From Bacillus proteolyticus (lineage in GTDB: Bacteria; Bacillota; Bacilli; Bacillales; Bacillaceae_G): a stretch of DNA of 64,000 bases. Location of the stretch: positions 62,001 to 126,000 of the forward strand of contig NZ_MACH01000116.1 in NCBI RefSeq assembly GCF_001884065.1. The letters are read 5' to 3'. The position numbers and the translations under genes were made by a program. The notes beneath the pieces are model-generated. The model was not told where the DNA came from. It made no database searches and was given only the letters and a program-made list of their open reading frames with translations. Position 1 is the stretch's first letter. Every line of letters begins with the position of its first letter. Shown here one piece after another: positions 8,873 through 17,316 of this stretch.

Positions 8873-9451
8873 CTATTTTGAGTTTACAAAAGCAGCCCTA
8901 TTTTTCCAGAAATAATCCCATCCTGAAATAACAGTAAAGATTAATGCAATCCATATGAAAATATCAGCAACTGGAATATGGATTAAATTTAAAGGTACAT
9001 CGTGTAATAAATACGCTGCAATCGCAATAATTTGTGTCCATGTCTTAATTTTCCCTAACTGATTTGCTGCCACTACTTCCCCTGTCCCAGCAAGTACAAG
9101 GCGTAAACCTGTTACTGCAAACTCACGGCTTATAATTACAATAACGATCCAAGCAGGTACATATTGCATTTCTACCAATGTGATAAGTGCTGCCGAAACA
9201 AGTAATTTATCTGCTAACGGGTCAAGAAATTTCCCTAAATTCGTTACAAGATTATACTTTCTTGCATAATGTCCATCAATCCAATCTGTAGCCGAAGCAA
9301 TAATAAAGATAAGTGCCCCTACTAAATGTTGAATTGGTAACTCTACATCACCAATTATAAATGAGCCCCACTCAAAGGGTGCTAACATAATTACCATAAA
9401 AATCGGAATTAAGAAGATTCTAGATATTGTAATTTTATTTGGTAAATTCAC
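8873..9451 (-). CDS. pgsA: CDP-diacylglycerol--glycerol-3-phosphate 3-phosphatidyltransferase (PgsA)
   Basis: Membrane enzyme that makes phosphatidylglycerophosphate, the precursor of phosphatidylglycerol, from CDP-diacylglycerol (made by CdsA, also in this window) and glycerol 3-phosphate. The CDP-alcohol phosphotransferase signature DGx2ARx8Gx3Dx3D is complete from Asp59 to Asp81 (DGHYAR to DPLAD). Several hydrophobic helices span the 192-residue protein. GTG at 9451 is the start, seven bases after GGAGG. A terminator-like hairpin from rodZ lies only about 40 bases upstream, with no room for a good promoter that keeps the ribosome site, so expression probably depends on read-through. Confidence 0.95.
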   Translation of the reverse strand: MNLPNKITISRIFLIPIFMVIMLAPFEWGSFIIGDVELPIQHLVGALIFIIASATDWIDGHYARKYNLVTNLGKFLDPLADKLLVSAALITLVEMQYVPAWIVIVIISREFAVTGLRLVLAGTGEVVAANQLGKIKTWTQIIAIAAYLLHDVPLNLIHIPVADIFIWIALIFTVISGWDYFWKNRAAFVNSK

Positions 9452-9489
9452 AGCTATTCCTCCATCATATCAAAAACATTTGTTCATTG

Positions 9490-9513
9490 AAAAAAGTCAT
9501 CGAAGCGATGACT
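9490..9513 (-). terminator. terminator between rodZ and pgsA
   Basis: 8-bp stem AGTCATCG/CGATGACT (9495-9502, 9506-9513) followed on the minus strand by TTTTTTC. It lies immediately after the rodZ stop codon and about 40 bases before the pgsA start. Confidence 0.75.
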
Positions 9514-9514
9514 G

Positions 9515-10426
9515 TTATTGTGCAGGTTGCCCTATCCCTTGGTTTTTTATCACCAATCTTTGGTGAAGTTCTTTTTCTGGATCCAATGGGAAAGCAACCA
9601 CTTGACCATTCAGTTTAACTTCAACATTCATTGCATTTCCAATATTAAGTCGCACTTCTTTTACTGTTGATAAATCACGTTTTTCTATTTGGCCACCTTG
9701 TACTGTAGTGTTTAGAATTTCGTTCCCAGCATCATCTTTAACATCTACATAACTCGCACCTTTGCCCGATATTTCCAGTTCTAATGTTTTATTATTATGA
9801 ATTTCCAAAGTAGATACCTTACCAGTTGTTCCAACTACCTTTATCTCTTGCTGTCCAGTTGGTTGTGCTGGTTGTTCCTCTTTCTTTGGTTCTTCTTTCT
9901 TTGGCTCTTCTTTTTTTGGTTCTTCCGCTTTCTCTTCATCTTTCTTCGTATCTAGCGGAGAATTTTTCGCTTTTTGAACTTCAATTTTCTCACTTTGAGC
10001 ATTTGGAACTTGCCTATCATCTTTTCCAGTTAACGATTGAATAACAAACCAGACTACCACTCCAATTGCAATCACTAATAACGCAATCAAAATTTTCGGC
10101 ATATGATCTGCAATTGGCCATGATGAAGATTTTTGCATTGTTTCTTGTGTTTTCTGTCCAGTTGATACTTGTGGAACATCGTGTTTTTCAGATTGTGGTA
10201 TCGTACTCTGATATTCTACAAGCAGTTCCTCTCCATTTAATCCAACCGCATCTGCGTATTGTTTAATGAATGCACGCGCATAAAAAGCTCCTGGCAATAC
10301 ATCATAATTGCCTTCTTCAATCGCTACTAAATGGCGTTTTTGAATTTTTGTAATTTCATGCAGCTGATCAATAGACAAGCCTTTCGCTTCTCTTGCTTCT
10401 GTCAGCTTTTGTCCTAATTCCGTCAC
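9515..10426 (-). CDS. rodZ: RodZ-family cell-shape protein (YmfM)
   Basis: RodZ-like membrane protein linking the elongation machinery to the membrane. Of 303 residues, about 4-65 form a cytoplasmic Xre-type helix-turn-helix (GQKLTEAREAKGLSIDQL, then ARAFIKQYADAVGL). Residues 111-131 form a membrane helix. Residues 161-187 form a Lys/Glu/Pro linker of repeated EEPKK units, and the C-terminus is an extracytoplasmic beta domain (DUF4115; IEKRDLSTVKEVRLNIGN). I choose GTG at 10426, eight bases after GAGG; a GTG three codons earlier lies inside that ribosome site. It follows ymfK by 21 bases and precedes pgsA, the order conserved in Bacillus. Confidence 0.9.
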   Translation of the reverse strand: MTELGQKLTEAREAKGLSIDQLHEITKIQKRHLVAIEEGNYDVLPGAFYARAFIKQYADAVGLNGEELLVEYQSTIPQSEKHDVPQVSTGQKTQETMQKSSSWPIADHMPKILIALLVIAIGVVVWFVIQSLTGKDDRQVPNAQSEKIEVQKAKNSPLDTKKDEEKAEEPKKEEPKKEEPKKEEQPAQPTGQQEIKVVGTTGKVSTLEIHNNKTLELEISGKGASYVDVKDDAGNEILNTTVQGGQIEKRDLSTVKEVRLNIGNAMNVEVKLNGQVVAFPLDPEKELHQRLVIKNQGIGQPAQ

Positions 10427-10447
10427 TACTAACACCTCAATATTTCT

Positions 10448-11233
10448 TTAAAAGTCAAACATAGAGAAATTATTTTGCGTACCTTGCTCAATTTCATCTA
10501 CTAAATTATATTGAATTTCTTCATCATAATCGTTACGCAATTCGATAATATAATCAAAATCATCCAATGTGTATTCCGACTGAGTCACAAATACATCTGG
10601 ATGTTCTACAACTTTCGTTGCAGGCAATCTCATGATTTCACGAACAAGCTGCCAATGTCTTTCATTTGCACGCTTTGTTGATACAATTCCATCTAGTATG
10701 AAAATATTATCGTCGCTATACTCATCTTCAATCAATTGGCTACGGACAGTTTGCTTAATAAGAGTCGATGATACGAATAGCCATCTCTTATTTGCACAAA
10801 CACTTGCGGCAACAATGGATTCTGTTTTTCCGACACGAGGCATTCCTCGTATCCCAATTAGCTTATGACCTTCTTTTTTCATTATCTCCGCCATAAAGTC
10901 TACAAGTAAGCCTAATTCATCACGTACAAATCGAAATGTCTTCTTATCATCTGCATCTCGTTGTATGTACCTACCATGTCTAACTGCTAGCTTATCTCTA
11001 AGCTTTGGCGGACGATATTTCGTTACCGTTATATTATCCATCGTATTTAGAATTGATTCAAGTCTAGAGATTTGCTCTTGATTATCACACATAAGCAGAA
11101 GTCCACGTCGTGCATTATCTACACCATTAATTGTGACAATATTGATGCCAAGCATACCGATTAACGAAGAAACGTCACCAAGTAAGCCAGGTCGGTTTTT
11201 ATGTATTTCATATTCAAAATACCATTCAATCAT
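10448..11233 (-). CDS. ymfK: YmfK family protein (DUF3388), ACT-like plus P-loop
   Basis: Conserved Bacillus protein of unknown function, 261 residues. The first ~75 residues look like an ACT regulatory domain (YEIHKNRPGLLGDVSSLIGM, then NIVTINGVDNARRG). A Walker A-like loop GMPRVGKT follows at residues 130-137, after GHKLIGIR, with possible Walker B-like FILDGIV further on. This suggests a ligand-sensing NTPase, but no reaction is known. The N-terminus MIEWYFEYEI at 11233 follows GGGGGAG. It sits between ymfJ and rodZ as in other Bacillus. A TATAAT-like -10 at 11276-11281 with a poor -35 is the only promoter candidate in the gap after the ymfJ terminator. Confidence 0.85.
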   Translation of the reverse strand: MIEWYFEYEIHKNRPGLLGDVSSLIGMLGINIVTINGVDNARRGLLLMCDNQEQISRLESILNTMDNITVTKYRPPKLRDKLAVRHGRYIQRDADDKKTFRFVRDELGLLVDFMAEIMKKEGHKLIGIRGMPRVGKTESIVAASVCANKRWLFVSSTLIKQTVRSQLIEDEYSDDNIFILDGIVSTKRANERHWQLVREIMRLPATKVVEHPDVFVTQSEYTLDDFDYIIELRNDYDEEIQYNLVDEIEQGTQNNFSMFDF

Positions 11234-11337
11234 CCAAGATCACTCCCCCACGCTTACTTTACACCTACGTACTATATTATATGATTTCATCTTAATAGGG
11301 AAGCTAAATGTATAATCTATCCCGTGTAATTATTATA

Positions 11338-11374
11338 CAAAAAAAATAGAGAGGAGAATCTCCTCTCTATTTTT
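11338..11374 (-). terminator. intrinsic terminator after ymfJ
   Basis: Near-perfect 15-bp inverted repeat (11343-11357 with 11359-11373) of AAAATAGAGAGGAGA, ending in a T run on the minus strand. It overlaps the ymfJ stop codon. Confidence 0.85.
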
Positions 11375-11621
11375 ACTTATGTTGTACAAACTTCACCATT
11401 AAATTTGCGATTGTATGTTGCTCTTGTTCATCAGCAACTTTCCAAAGCTCAGACAATAATTTTTCTTGATCGTTGCGCGCTTCTACTTCATTTGCTAAAT
11501 AATCACCAACACGAAATGCCATATCTGATACTGCACCACCATCAAGGCCTTTTCCTCCCGCTTGTTCTAAACGTTCTCCTAAAAAGCTCTTCCACTGATC
11601 AAAATTATCTAACACTGACAT
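11373..11621 (-). CDS. ymfJ: YmfJ family protein (DUF3243)
   Basis: Small acidic, mostly helical protein of 82 residues, family DUF3243 (YmfJ), function unknown. The central segment GKGLDGGAVSDMAFRVGDYLA is the conserved core. There is no signal peptide or membrane helix. The start is MSVLDNF at 11621 after TGAGGTGC. It lies in the conserved ymfI-ymfJ-ymfK-rodZ order, but a strong terminator follows it. Confidence 0.85.
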   Translation of the reverse strand: MSVLDNFDQWKSFLGERLEQAGGKGLDGGAVSDMAFRVGDYLANEVEARNDQEKLLSELWKVADEQEQHTIANLMVKFVQHK

Positions 11622-11695
11622 GTTTAAGCACCTCACTATTGAGTAATAGAATCATGCTTAATTTGCACAATTTCTTGTTTTTTATGTAAGTATTT

Positions 11696-12409
11696 TTAAC
11701 AATGCCAACCGCCATTGACTCCAATAACCTGCCCCGTAATATAAGAAGCTCCTGGCGAAACAAGGAAAGAGACTGTTTTTGCTACCTCTTCCGGTAGCCC
11801 TAGTCTACCTAATGGAATATCTTCAGCAATTTCATTTTTATCATCTGCTGAAAATACATTTAACATTTCTGTTTCGATTGCACCTGGCGCTACCGCATTA
11901 ACACGTAATCCACTTAAAGAAACTTCTTTCGCTAAAGCTTTCACATATGAATTTTGCGCACCTTTTACCATTGAGTACAGCACCTCACAAGATGCTCCTA
12001 TTTGCCCCCAAATGGATGAAATAACAATAACATTTCCACTTCTCCGCCCAATCATCGATGGAAGCGCCATCGAAAGAAGTCTATATACACTCTTCACTTG
12101 AAGCTCGACCATATAATCTAATTCTTCATTCGAAACATCTGTTACTAATCCAAAAATACTCTTTCCAGCTGCGTATACAATAACATCAATTGGATGTTCG
12201 ATTTGCGCCCACAATTCCTCTGCTCCATCTCTAGAAGCTAAATTTGCTTGCACAGGAATCACTACATCAAATTCCTTCTGTAACTCCCTTACCTTCTCTT
12301 CGCTTTTATTGTAATGAATATAGACTGTATAACCATCCTCCATTAACTGCTTCGAAATAGCAGAGCCAATCCCTCCGCTCCCTCCAGTTACTAATGCATA
12401 CTTTTTCAT
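11696..12409 (-). CDS. ymfI: short-chain dehydrogenase/reductase YmfI
   Basis: NAD(P)-dependent short-chain dehydrogenase, 237 residues, annotated in relatives as a 3-oxoacyl-[ACP] reductase-like protein. The cofactor loop TGGSGGIG (8-15), catalytic Ser132 in ISSIWG, the YxxxK pair Tyr145/Lys149 and the NGG C-terminal motif are all present, so it should be active. The true substrate is unknown; FabG function is inference only, as the main fabG is normally in another operon. It follows the ymfF-ymfH peptidase pair, with a moderate terminator between. Confidence 0.88.
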   Translation of the reverse strand: MKKYALVTGGSGGIGSAISKQLMEDGYTVYIHYNKSEEKVRELQKEFDVVIPVQANLASRDGAEELWAQIEHPIDVIVYAAGKSIFGLVTDVSNEELDYMVELQVKSVYRLLSMALPSMIGRRSGNVIVISSIWGQIGASCEVLYSMVKGAQNSYVKALAKEVSLSGLRVNAVAPGAIETEMLNVFSADDKNEIAEDIPLGRLGLPEEVAKTVSFLVSPGASYITGQVIGVNGGWHC

Positions 12410-12446
12410 AAGTTCCCTCTCTTATCTTTTATGTATAAATAAATAA

Positions 12447-12493
12447 TACCCTCATCTTACCATTTGGCAATAACCAAACGTTAGATGAGGGAT
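12447..12493 (-). terminator. probable terminator after ymfH
   Basis: A 9-bp stem CCCTCATCT/AGATGAGGG (12449-12457, 12483-12491) encloses an inner TTTGG/CCAAA hairpin. On the minus strand an AT-rich tract (TATTATTTATTT) follows rather than a pure T run, so efficiency is uncertain. Confidence 0.55.
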
Positions 12494-12525
12494 ATAGATA
12501 CTGCGTTTTTTATTCAAATATCAAT

Positions 12526-13812
12526 TTACTTTTTTGGCAGCACTTGGCAGACGCTCATTTTCTCTTCAATTAATAATGTTTTTGCTGCTTGTTGTAGGTC
12601 TTGAACAGTTAATCCTTCTAACACTGTAAGAGCATCAAATAAACTAGATTCATTAAACGCATATCGTGTAAACTGATTTGCAATATATTCAGGTGAATTC
12701 AATGATCGTAAAAATCCACCTATTTTCTTTTTCTTCACCCGTTCCAACGCAGCCTCATCTAACTGATCATAATTCGTTTGTAGTAAAATACCTTTTAATC
12801 GATCTGCCAATTCATCAGGTTGCTTCGTATCTCCACCAACCATTGCAAAACCGAAGTTATTTTCTTCTGTATAGTCATACGAGAACGAATCATCAATAAG
12901 ACCTTCATTATATAAAGATTCATAATGAACTGACCCTTTTCCAAATAAATAATCTAAAAGTAATGTAAGCGCAATTTCTTGTTTTAAAAGAGCTTGCCCT
13001 TTTTCTTGTAAATTCGTTGCTTTAATACCAACTAAACATTTTGGAGTTTGAACAGGCATTAAAATAATCTTTTTCTTTTCATTTACTTCTTCTGGTTCCT
13101 CTTCAAAAGAACGAACGATTTCCGGTTGATTTTCGTAATCTTTTTTCGCTTGATTTTCACGAACTAAATCCATTGTTTTTTCAGGATCAATCGCTCCAAC
13201 AACAAACAATAACATATTGCTTGGATGGTAAAAAGTCTCATAACACTCATACAATAGGTCTTTTGTAATTTTACTAATAGACTCGATTGTCCCTGCAATA
13301 TCAATTTTAATTGGATGTTTCACAAACAAGCTATCGATTAATCCAAAATATAAACGCCAATCTGGATTATCTTGGTACATTTGAATTTCTTGGCCAATAA
13401 TACCTTTTTCTTTTTCAACCGTTTTTTCTGAGAAATACGGTTCTTGAACAAAATTTAACAACGTATTTAAATTTTGTTCTACATTTGATGTACAAGAAAA
13501 GAGATAAGCAGTTCTCGTAAAGGACGTAAAAGCATTCGCTGAAGCACCTTGTTTACTAAACAATTGAAAGGCGTCATGGTCCTCCTTTTCGAACAATTTA
13601 TGCTCAAGAAAATGAGCAATCCCATCTGGTACACGGGTCATTTCTTCTTTTCCAAGTGGGACAAACGTATTATCAACAGAACCGTACTTCGTCGTAAATG
13701 TCGCAAATGTTTTATTGAATCCTTGTTTCGGTAAAATGTATACGTCTAATCCATTCGGAAGTTTTTCATAATATAGTGTCTCTTTTAATTGCTCATACAC
13801 AATTTTCTCCAT
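12526..13812 (-). CDS. ymfH: M16 zinc peptidase YmfH (active partner)
   Basis: Insulinase/pitrilysin-family (M16) peptidase of 428 residues. The inverted zinc motif HFLEH (67-71) is intact, with the third-ligand Glu region (EKEKGIIGQEIQMYQ) downstream. Its ATG follows the ymfF stop codon directly (TAA then ATG), and its ribosome site GGAGGGAG lies in the end of ymfF, so the two are translationally coupled. The partner ymfF lacks the zinc motif. This looks like the active/inactive heterodimer arrangement known for other bacterial M16 pairs. The substrate is unknown; neighbouring peptide-processing roles are inference. It is cytoplasmic, with no signal peptide. Confidence 0.9.
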   Translation of the reverse strand: MEKIVYEQLKETLYYEKLPNGLDVYILPKQGFNKTFATFTTKYGSVDNTFVPLGKEEMTRVPDGIAHFLEHKLFEKEDHDAFQLFSKQGASANAFTSFTRTAYLFSCTSNVEQNLNTLLNFVQEPYFSEKTVEKEKGIIGQEIQMYQDNPDWRLYFGLIDSLFVKHPIKIDIAGTIESISKITKDLLYECYETFYHPSNMLLFVVGAIDPEKTMDLVRENQAKKDYENQPEIVRSFEEEPEEVNEKKKIILMPVQTPKCLVGIKATNLQEKGQALLKQEIALTLLLDYLFGKGSVHYESLYNEGLIDDSFSYDYTEENNFGFAMVGGDTKQPDELADRLKGILLQTNYDQLDEAALERVKKKKIGGFLRSLNSPEYIANQFTRYAFNESSLFDALTVLEGLTVQDLQQAAKTLLIEEKMSVCQVLPKK

Positions 13813-15087
13813 TTACTCTCCCTCCGTTCCATGTAAAAAGTAAATTGTATCTAATTCAATATTATTAGCAACTTTCACAATTTCTTCTTTCGTCACGCCT
13901 TCTATACCTGTTAGCCACTCTTCAACTGGACGCGTACGCTCTGAAATAACGCCATGATAAAGCATTTCAACAAAACCACGTGGTGTATCAACAGCCTCTA
14001 AGATTTGATTTTGAATTACACTTTTCGTTTGTTGAATCTCTTCCTCTGAAAAATCACCGTTTTGCATTGCTTTCATCTGTTCTTTAATAATTTCAACCGC
14101 TTTTTCAAAGTTCTTCGCTTCAATTCCAGACATAACGAAGAGCAAACCTTTATGACTTTCAAATCTTGATGCTGCATAGTACGCTAAACTATTTTTTTCA
14201 CGGACGTTTACGAATAACTTTGAATGAGAAAATCCCCCAAATAATCCGTTAAACAATTGTAGGGCAAAATAATCTTCATCTTTATACGTAATGAATGTGC
14301 GATAGCCGATATTTAATTTACTTTGCTTTAGTTCTTGTTTTTCAACAATTTCTTTCTCTTCATTATTTCGTTTATGAAGAAGTACATTTCTTTCTTTCCT
14401 AGCGCGAGGTGAAATCGAAAAATACTTATTTACAAGCTCCACAGCATCTTCTGAAATGTCACCAATGATATATAAATCCATTTCATCTTCAGCTAACACT
14501 TTTTGATAATATTGATACAAACTTTCATTTGTAATAGAAGCAACACTTTCTTTTTTCCCATTTGCACTTAAACGATATGGTTCTACTTTGCACATTTCTT
14601 CAATTAAACGCTCGTTTGCATAACGCATTTTATCATCATAAGTAGCTTCAATTCGTTGCAAGAGTGCTCGTTTCTCACTTTCTACAATAGCAGGTAGAAA
14701 ACCTTCGCCTTCTGTTGCTGGATGCAAAACAATATTAGATAACATAGAAAGCGCCTTTTCAAATAACGGTGGTGCATCGCGTAAATATGTTTCATTTGCG
14801 ATGTCTACATAAATAGAGATGATATGGTCTTCTCCTTTTTTACTTACATCTACCGCTAAAGAAGATCCATATAATTCTTCTAAATATTGGCGAAGACGAA
14901 TTACAGAAGGCAGTTTTTCTGTCGCACTTTGTAATACGTATGGCAATAGGGCACGCTCTGTCACCGTCTCCTCATTTAAAGGTGCTTTAAAACGAAATAC
15001 AAAGGTATTTGTTTTATATTTATCAGTCGGAATAATATGTACTCGCAAGCCACCTAATTCATGTAGTCGCTGTTCCATTAGTTTCAT
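13813..15087 (-). CDS. ymfF: M16 peptidase-like protein YmfF (inactive partner)
   Basis: M16-family protein of 424 residues without the HxxEH zinc motif: the equivalent N-terminal region (ERALLPYVLQSATEKLP) carries no ligand set. The C-terminal M16 fold is recognisable (LFGGFSHSKLFVNVREKNSLAYY). It is probably the non-catalytic half of a heterodimer with YmfH, whose start codon abuts its stop. ATG at 15087 follows GGAGGG; a second in-frame ATG three codons later is possible. A sigma-A-like promoter lies about 45 bases upstream, making ymfF-ymfH an operon of its own. Confidence 0.88.
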   Translation of the reverse strand: MKLMEQRLHELGGLRVHIIPTDKYKTNTFVFRFKAPLNEETVTERALLPYVLQSATEKLPSVIRLRQYLEELYGSSLAVDVSKKGEDHIISIYVDIANETYLRDAPPLFEKALSMLSNIVLHPATEGEGFLPAIVESEKRALLQRIEATYDDKMRYANERLIEEMCKVEPYRLSANGKKESVASITNESLYQYYQKVLAEDEMDLYIIGDISEDAVELVNKYFSISPRARKERNVLLHKRNNEEKEIVEKQELKQSKLNIGYRTFITYKDEDYFALQLFNGLFGGFSHSKLFVNVREKNSLAYYAASRFESHKGLLFVMSGIEAKNFEKAVEIIKEQMKAMQNGDFSEEEIQQTKSVIQNQILEAVDTPRGFVEMLYHGVISERTRPVEEWLTGIEGVTKEEIVKVANNIELDTIYFLHGTEGE

Positions 15088-15126
15088 TAATAGCCCTCCT
15101 TTACGTATGTAGGAATATTCCTCTTC

Positions 15127-15156
15127 AATATACAGTTTTTAGAAATAAAAAATCAA
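15127..15156 (-). promoter_or_regulatory. probable sigma-A promoter of ymfF-ymfH
   Basis: On the minus strand, TTGATT (15151-15156) and TATATT (15127-15132) are 18 bases apart, located between the nupQ terminator and ymfF. Confidence 0.6.
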
Positions 15157-15248
15157 CTTTTCTTCCTTATTATGCTTACATTTGAGTCTTTCTAAAAACT
15201 TTAATATGTAAGGAACATAGTAAATTTCCGTATTAAATATATTCTATG

Positions 15249-15281
15249 TAAAAAAGCCCGCACTAATGTGCGAGCTTTTCT
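15249..15281 (-). terminator. intrinsic terminator after nupQ
   Basis: Stem AAAAGC-CGCAC with GTGCG-GCTTTT (one mismatch pair, loop TAAT), followed on the minus strand by a T run. It closes the gntR-nupNOPQ operon. Confidence 0.8.
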
Positions 15282-15297
15282 TATACTTTCTAAATAC

Positions 15298-16257
15298 TCA
15301 TCGTTTTCCTTTTTCATAAGGCGTTCCTAATGCTTTCGGAGCTTCAGATCGGCCGACAAAACCAACAAGTGCTAATATTGTGAATACATACGGTAATATC
15401 GTTAATAAAACACTTGGAATTTGGTCTAATACAGGAATTGTTCCACCGGTTACACTAAGAGACTGAGCAAAACCAAAGAATAGAGCTGCACCTAGTGCGC
15501 CTAGTGGATTCCACTTTCCAAAGATCATAGCAGCTAAAGCTAAGAAACCTTGTCCTGTAATAGTTGCCCCTGAGAAGTTATTAGAAATTGACATTGCAAA
15601 AATCGCCCCACCAATTCCAGCAAACACCCCTGATATACAAACGCCGATATAGCGCATTTTATATACGTTAATCCCCATCGTATCCGCTGCCATTGGGTGT
15701 TCACCAACAGCACGCAATCGAAGACCGAACGGTGTTTTATAAATAACATACCAAACAACAAATGCTAAAATAATCGCAATATACGACGTTATTGGTACAT
15801 TTGAAAAGAATATTTTCCCTATAACTGGAATATCCGAAAGACCTGGAATATCAATCTTTTCAATACGGTACTGAATAAAGTCAGTCTGCCCTTTATCAAA
15901 GATCTTCTTAATTGCAAATACTGTTAAACCAAGAGATAAGAAGTTAATTGCTACACCACTTACAACTTGATCCGCTCGGAATGTAATAGATGCTACTGCA
16001 TGAAGCAATGCAAATAACCCACTGCCAATTGCCGCAAATAATAACGCAATCCACGGAGTCATCGTTCCCCAAGTATCACCCATTAATAAGTTTGTAACAA
16101 CTCCAATAAATGCACCAAATAGCATTAGTCCTTCTAATCCGATATTTACAACACCCGATCGTTCACTAAATACACCACCTAGTGCTGTGAAAATTATAGG
16201 TGCTGATGTATATAACGTACCCGTCACAAGAATGGCTAATATATCTAAAAAGCTCAT
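15298..16257 (-). CDS. nupQ: nucleoside ABC transporter permease (NupQ/YufQ type)
   Basis: Second permease of a BMP-type nucleoside ABC importer, 319 residues with about eight to ten hydrophobic helices. The family signature GVFSERSGVVNIGLEGLML and the EAA-like loop GVAINFLSLGLT are clear. Its ATG directly follows the nupP stop codon, with GGAGGGG within the end of nupP, so translation is coupled. In B. subtilis the homologous NupNOPQ takes up guanosine. The guanine-class riboswitch upstream of this operon supports purine nucleosides as substrate here. A terminator follows, so this is the last gene of the operon. Confidence 0.9.
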   Translation of the reverse strand: MSFLDILAILVTGTLYTSAPIIFTALGGVFSERSGVVNIGLEGLMLFGAFIGVVTNLLMGDTWGTMTPWIALLFAAIGSGLFALLHAVASITFRADQVVSGVAINFLSLGLTVFAIKKIFDKGQTDFIQYRIEKIDIPGLSDIPVIGKIFFSNVPITSYIAIILAFVVWYVIYKTPFGLRLRAVGEHPMAADTMGINVYKMRYIGVCISGVFAGIGGAIFAMSISNNFSGATITGQGFLALAAMIFGKWNPLGALGAALFFGFAQSLSVTGGTIPVLDQIPSVLLTILPYVFTILALVGFVGRSEAPKALGTPYEKGKR

Positions 16258-17316
16258 TTATTTCCCCTCCTTGCTCATGCGTGTAAGCGCCCATCTTAAC
16301 ACATAACTACATGCAACAAAGAAGATGATACATGCAATAATTACGTTTATAAGCTCTGATGGCACATCTGCCTCAAAGTTCATTTGAGGGGAAGCACTTT
16401 TCAAACCACCAAATAATAAAGCTGAAAGGATAATGCCAAACGGATTATTTCCACCAAGTAACGCTACGGCAATCCCATCAAATCCTACCCCTGTAAACGA
16501 AGACATCGCTGTCATGCTTTGGAATGTTCCTAACCCTTCCATCGCTCCACCAATCCCTGCAAATGCACCAGCAATTGTCATGGAAAATACTACATTACGA
16601 GAAACTTTCATACCTGCATATTGAGAAGCATGTTGATTAAATCCTACCGACTTTAATTCATAACCTAAAGTTGTTCGATCTAATAAGAACCACATTAAAA
16701 TAGCGATTAAAATTGCTACAATAATTCCCCAGTGAAGGCGTGAACCGTCAGTAATGGAAGCAAGCCAGTCTGAAGATAATGACGCACTCTCTTTAATGTC
16801 GTACGTTTTATCATTACCCTCGTGTAAGAAACGCTTAATAATGTCGTATGTTACATATAATGCGATATAGTTCATCATAATTGTTACAATAACTTCATTA
16901 ACTTGAAACTTTCCCTTTAAATATCCAGGGATGAAACCCCAAATTCCGCCTACCAATGCTGCGAATAAAATAGATAATGGAATGTGAAGAACAGCTGGTA
17001 GTGAGACTGCATAACCGAACCAAACCGCTGCAAGCCAACCAACTAACAATTGACCCTCTACCCCGATATTAAATAAACCTGTACGAAATGCAAACGCCAC
17101 CGATAAACCAGCAAGAATAAGCGGTATCATTGTACGAAGCGTTTCACCAATCGCACTTGGGCTACCAAACATTCCTGTCCAAAGTGCACTATAACCAACA
17201 ATTGGGTCATAGCCACTAACTAGCATTACAATTGCTCCTACAAGTAAGCCGAAAATAACGGATAGTACTGGGACTAAAATATTTATCGTTCGTTCTGTTA
17301 AAAGTTTTTTAGCCAT
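16258..17316 (-). CDS. nupP: nucleoside ABC transporter permease (NupP/YufP type)
   Basis: First membrane permease of the importer, 352 residues, BPD_transp_2 family with many hydrophobic helices. Motifs FRTGLFNIGVEGQLLVG and GFDGIAVALLGGNNPFG are typical of nucleoside/sugar permeases of the YufP type. The start ATG at 17316 overlaps the end of nupO by eight bases, indicating translational coupling. It pairs with NupQ to form the channel driven by the double ATPase NupO. Confidence 0.9.
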   Translation of the reverse strand: MAKKLLTERTINILVPVLSVIFGLLVGAIVMLVSGYDPIVGYSALWTGMFGSPSAIGETLRTMIPLILAGLSVAFAFRTGLFNIGVEGQLLVGWLAAVWFGYAVSLPAVLHIPLSILFAALVGGIWGFIPGYLKGKFQVNEVIVTIMMNYIALYVTYDIIKRFLHEGNDKTYDIKESASLSSDWLASITDGSRLHWGIIVAILIAILMWFLLDRTTLGYELKSVGFNQHASQYAGMKVSRNVVFSMTIAGAFAGIGGAMEGLGTFQSMTAMSSFTGVGFDGIAVALLGGNNPFGIILSALLFGGLKSASPQMNFEADVPSELINVIIACIIFFVACSYVLRWALTRMSKEGK

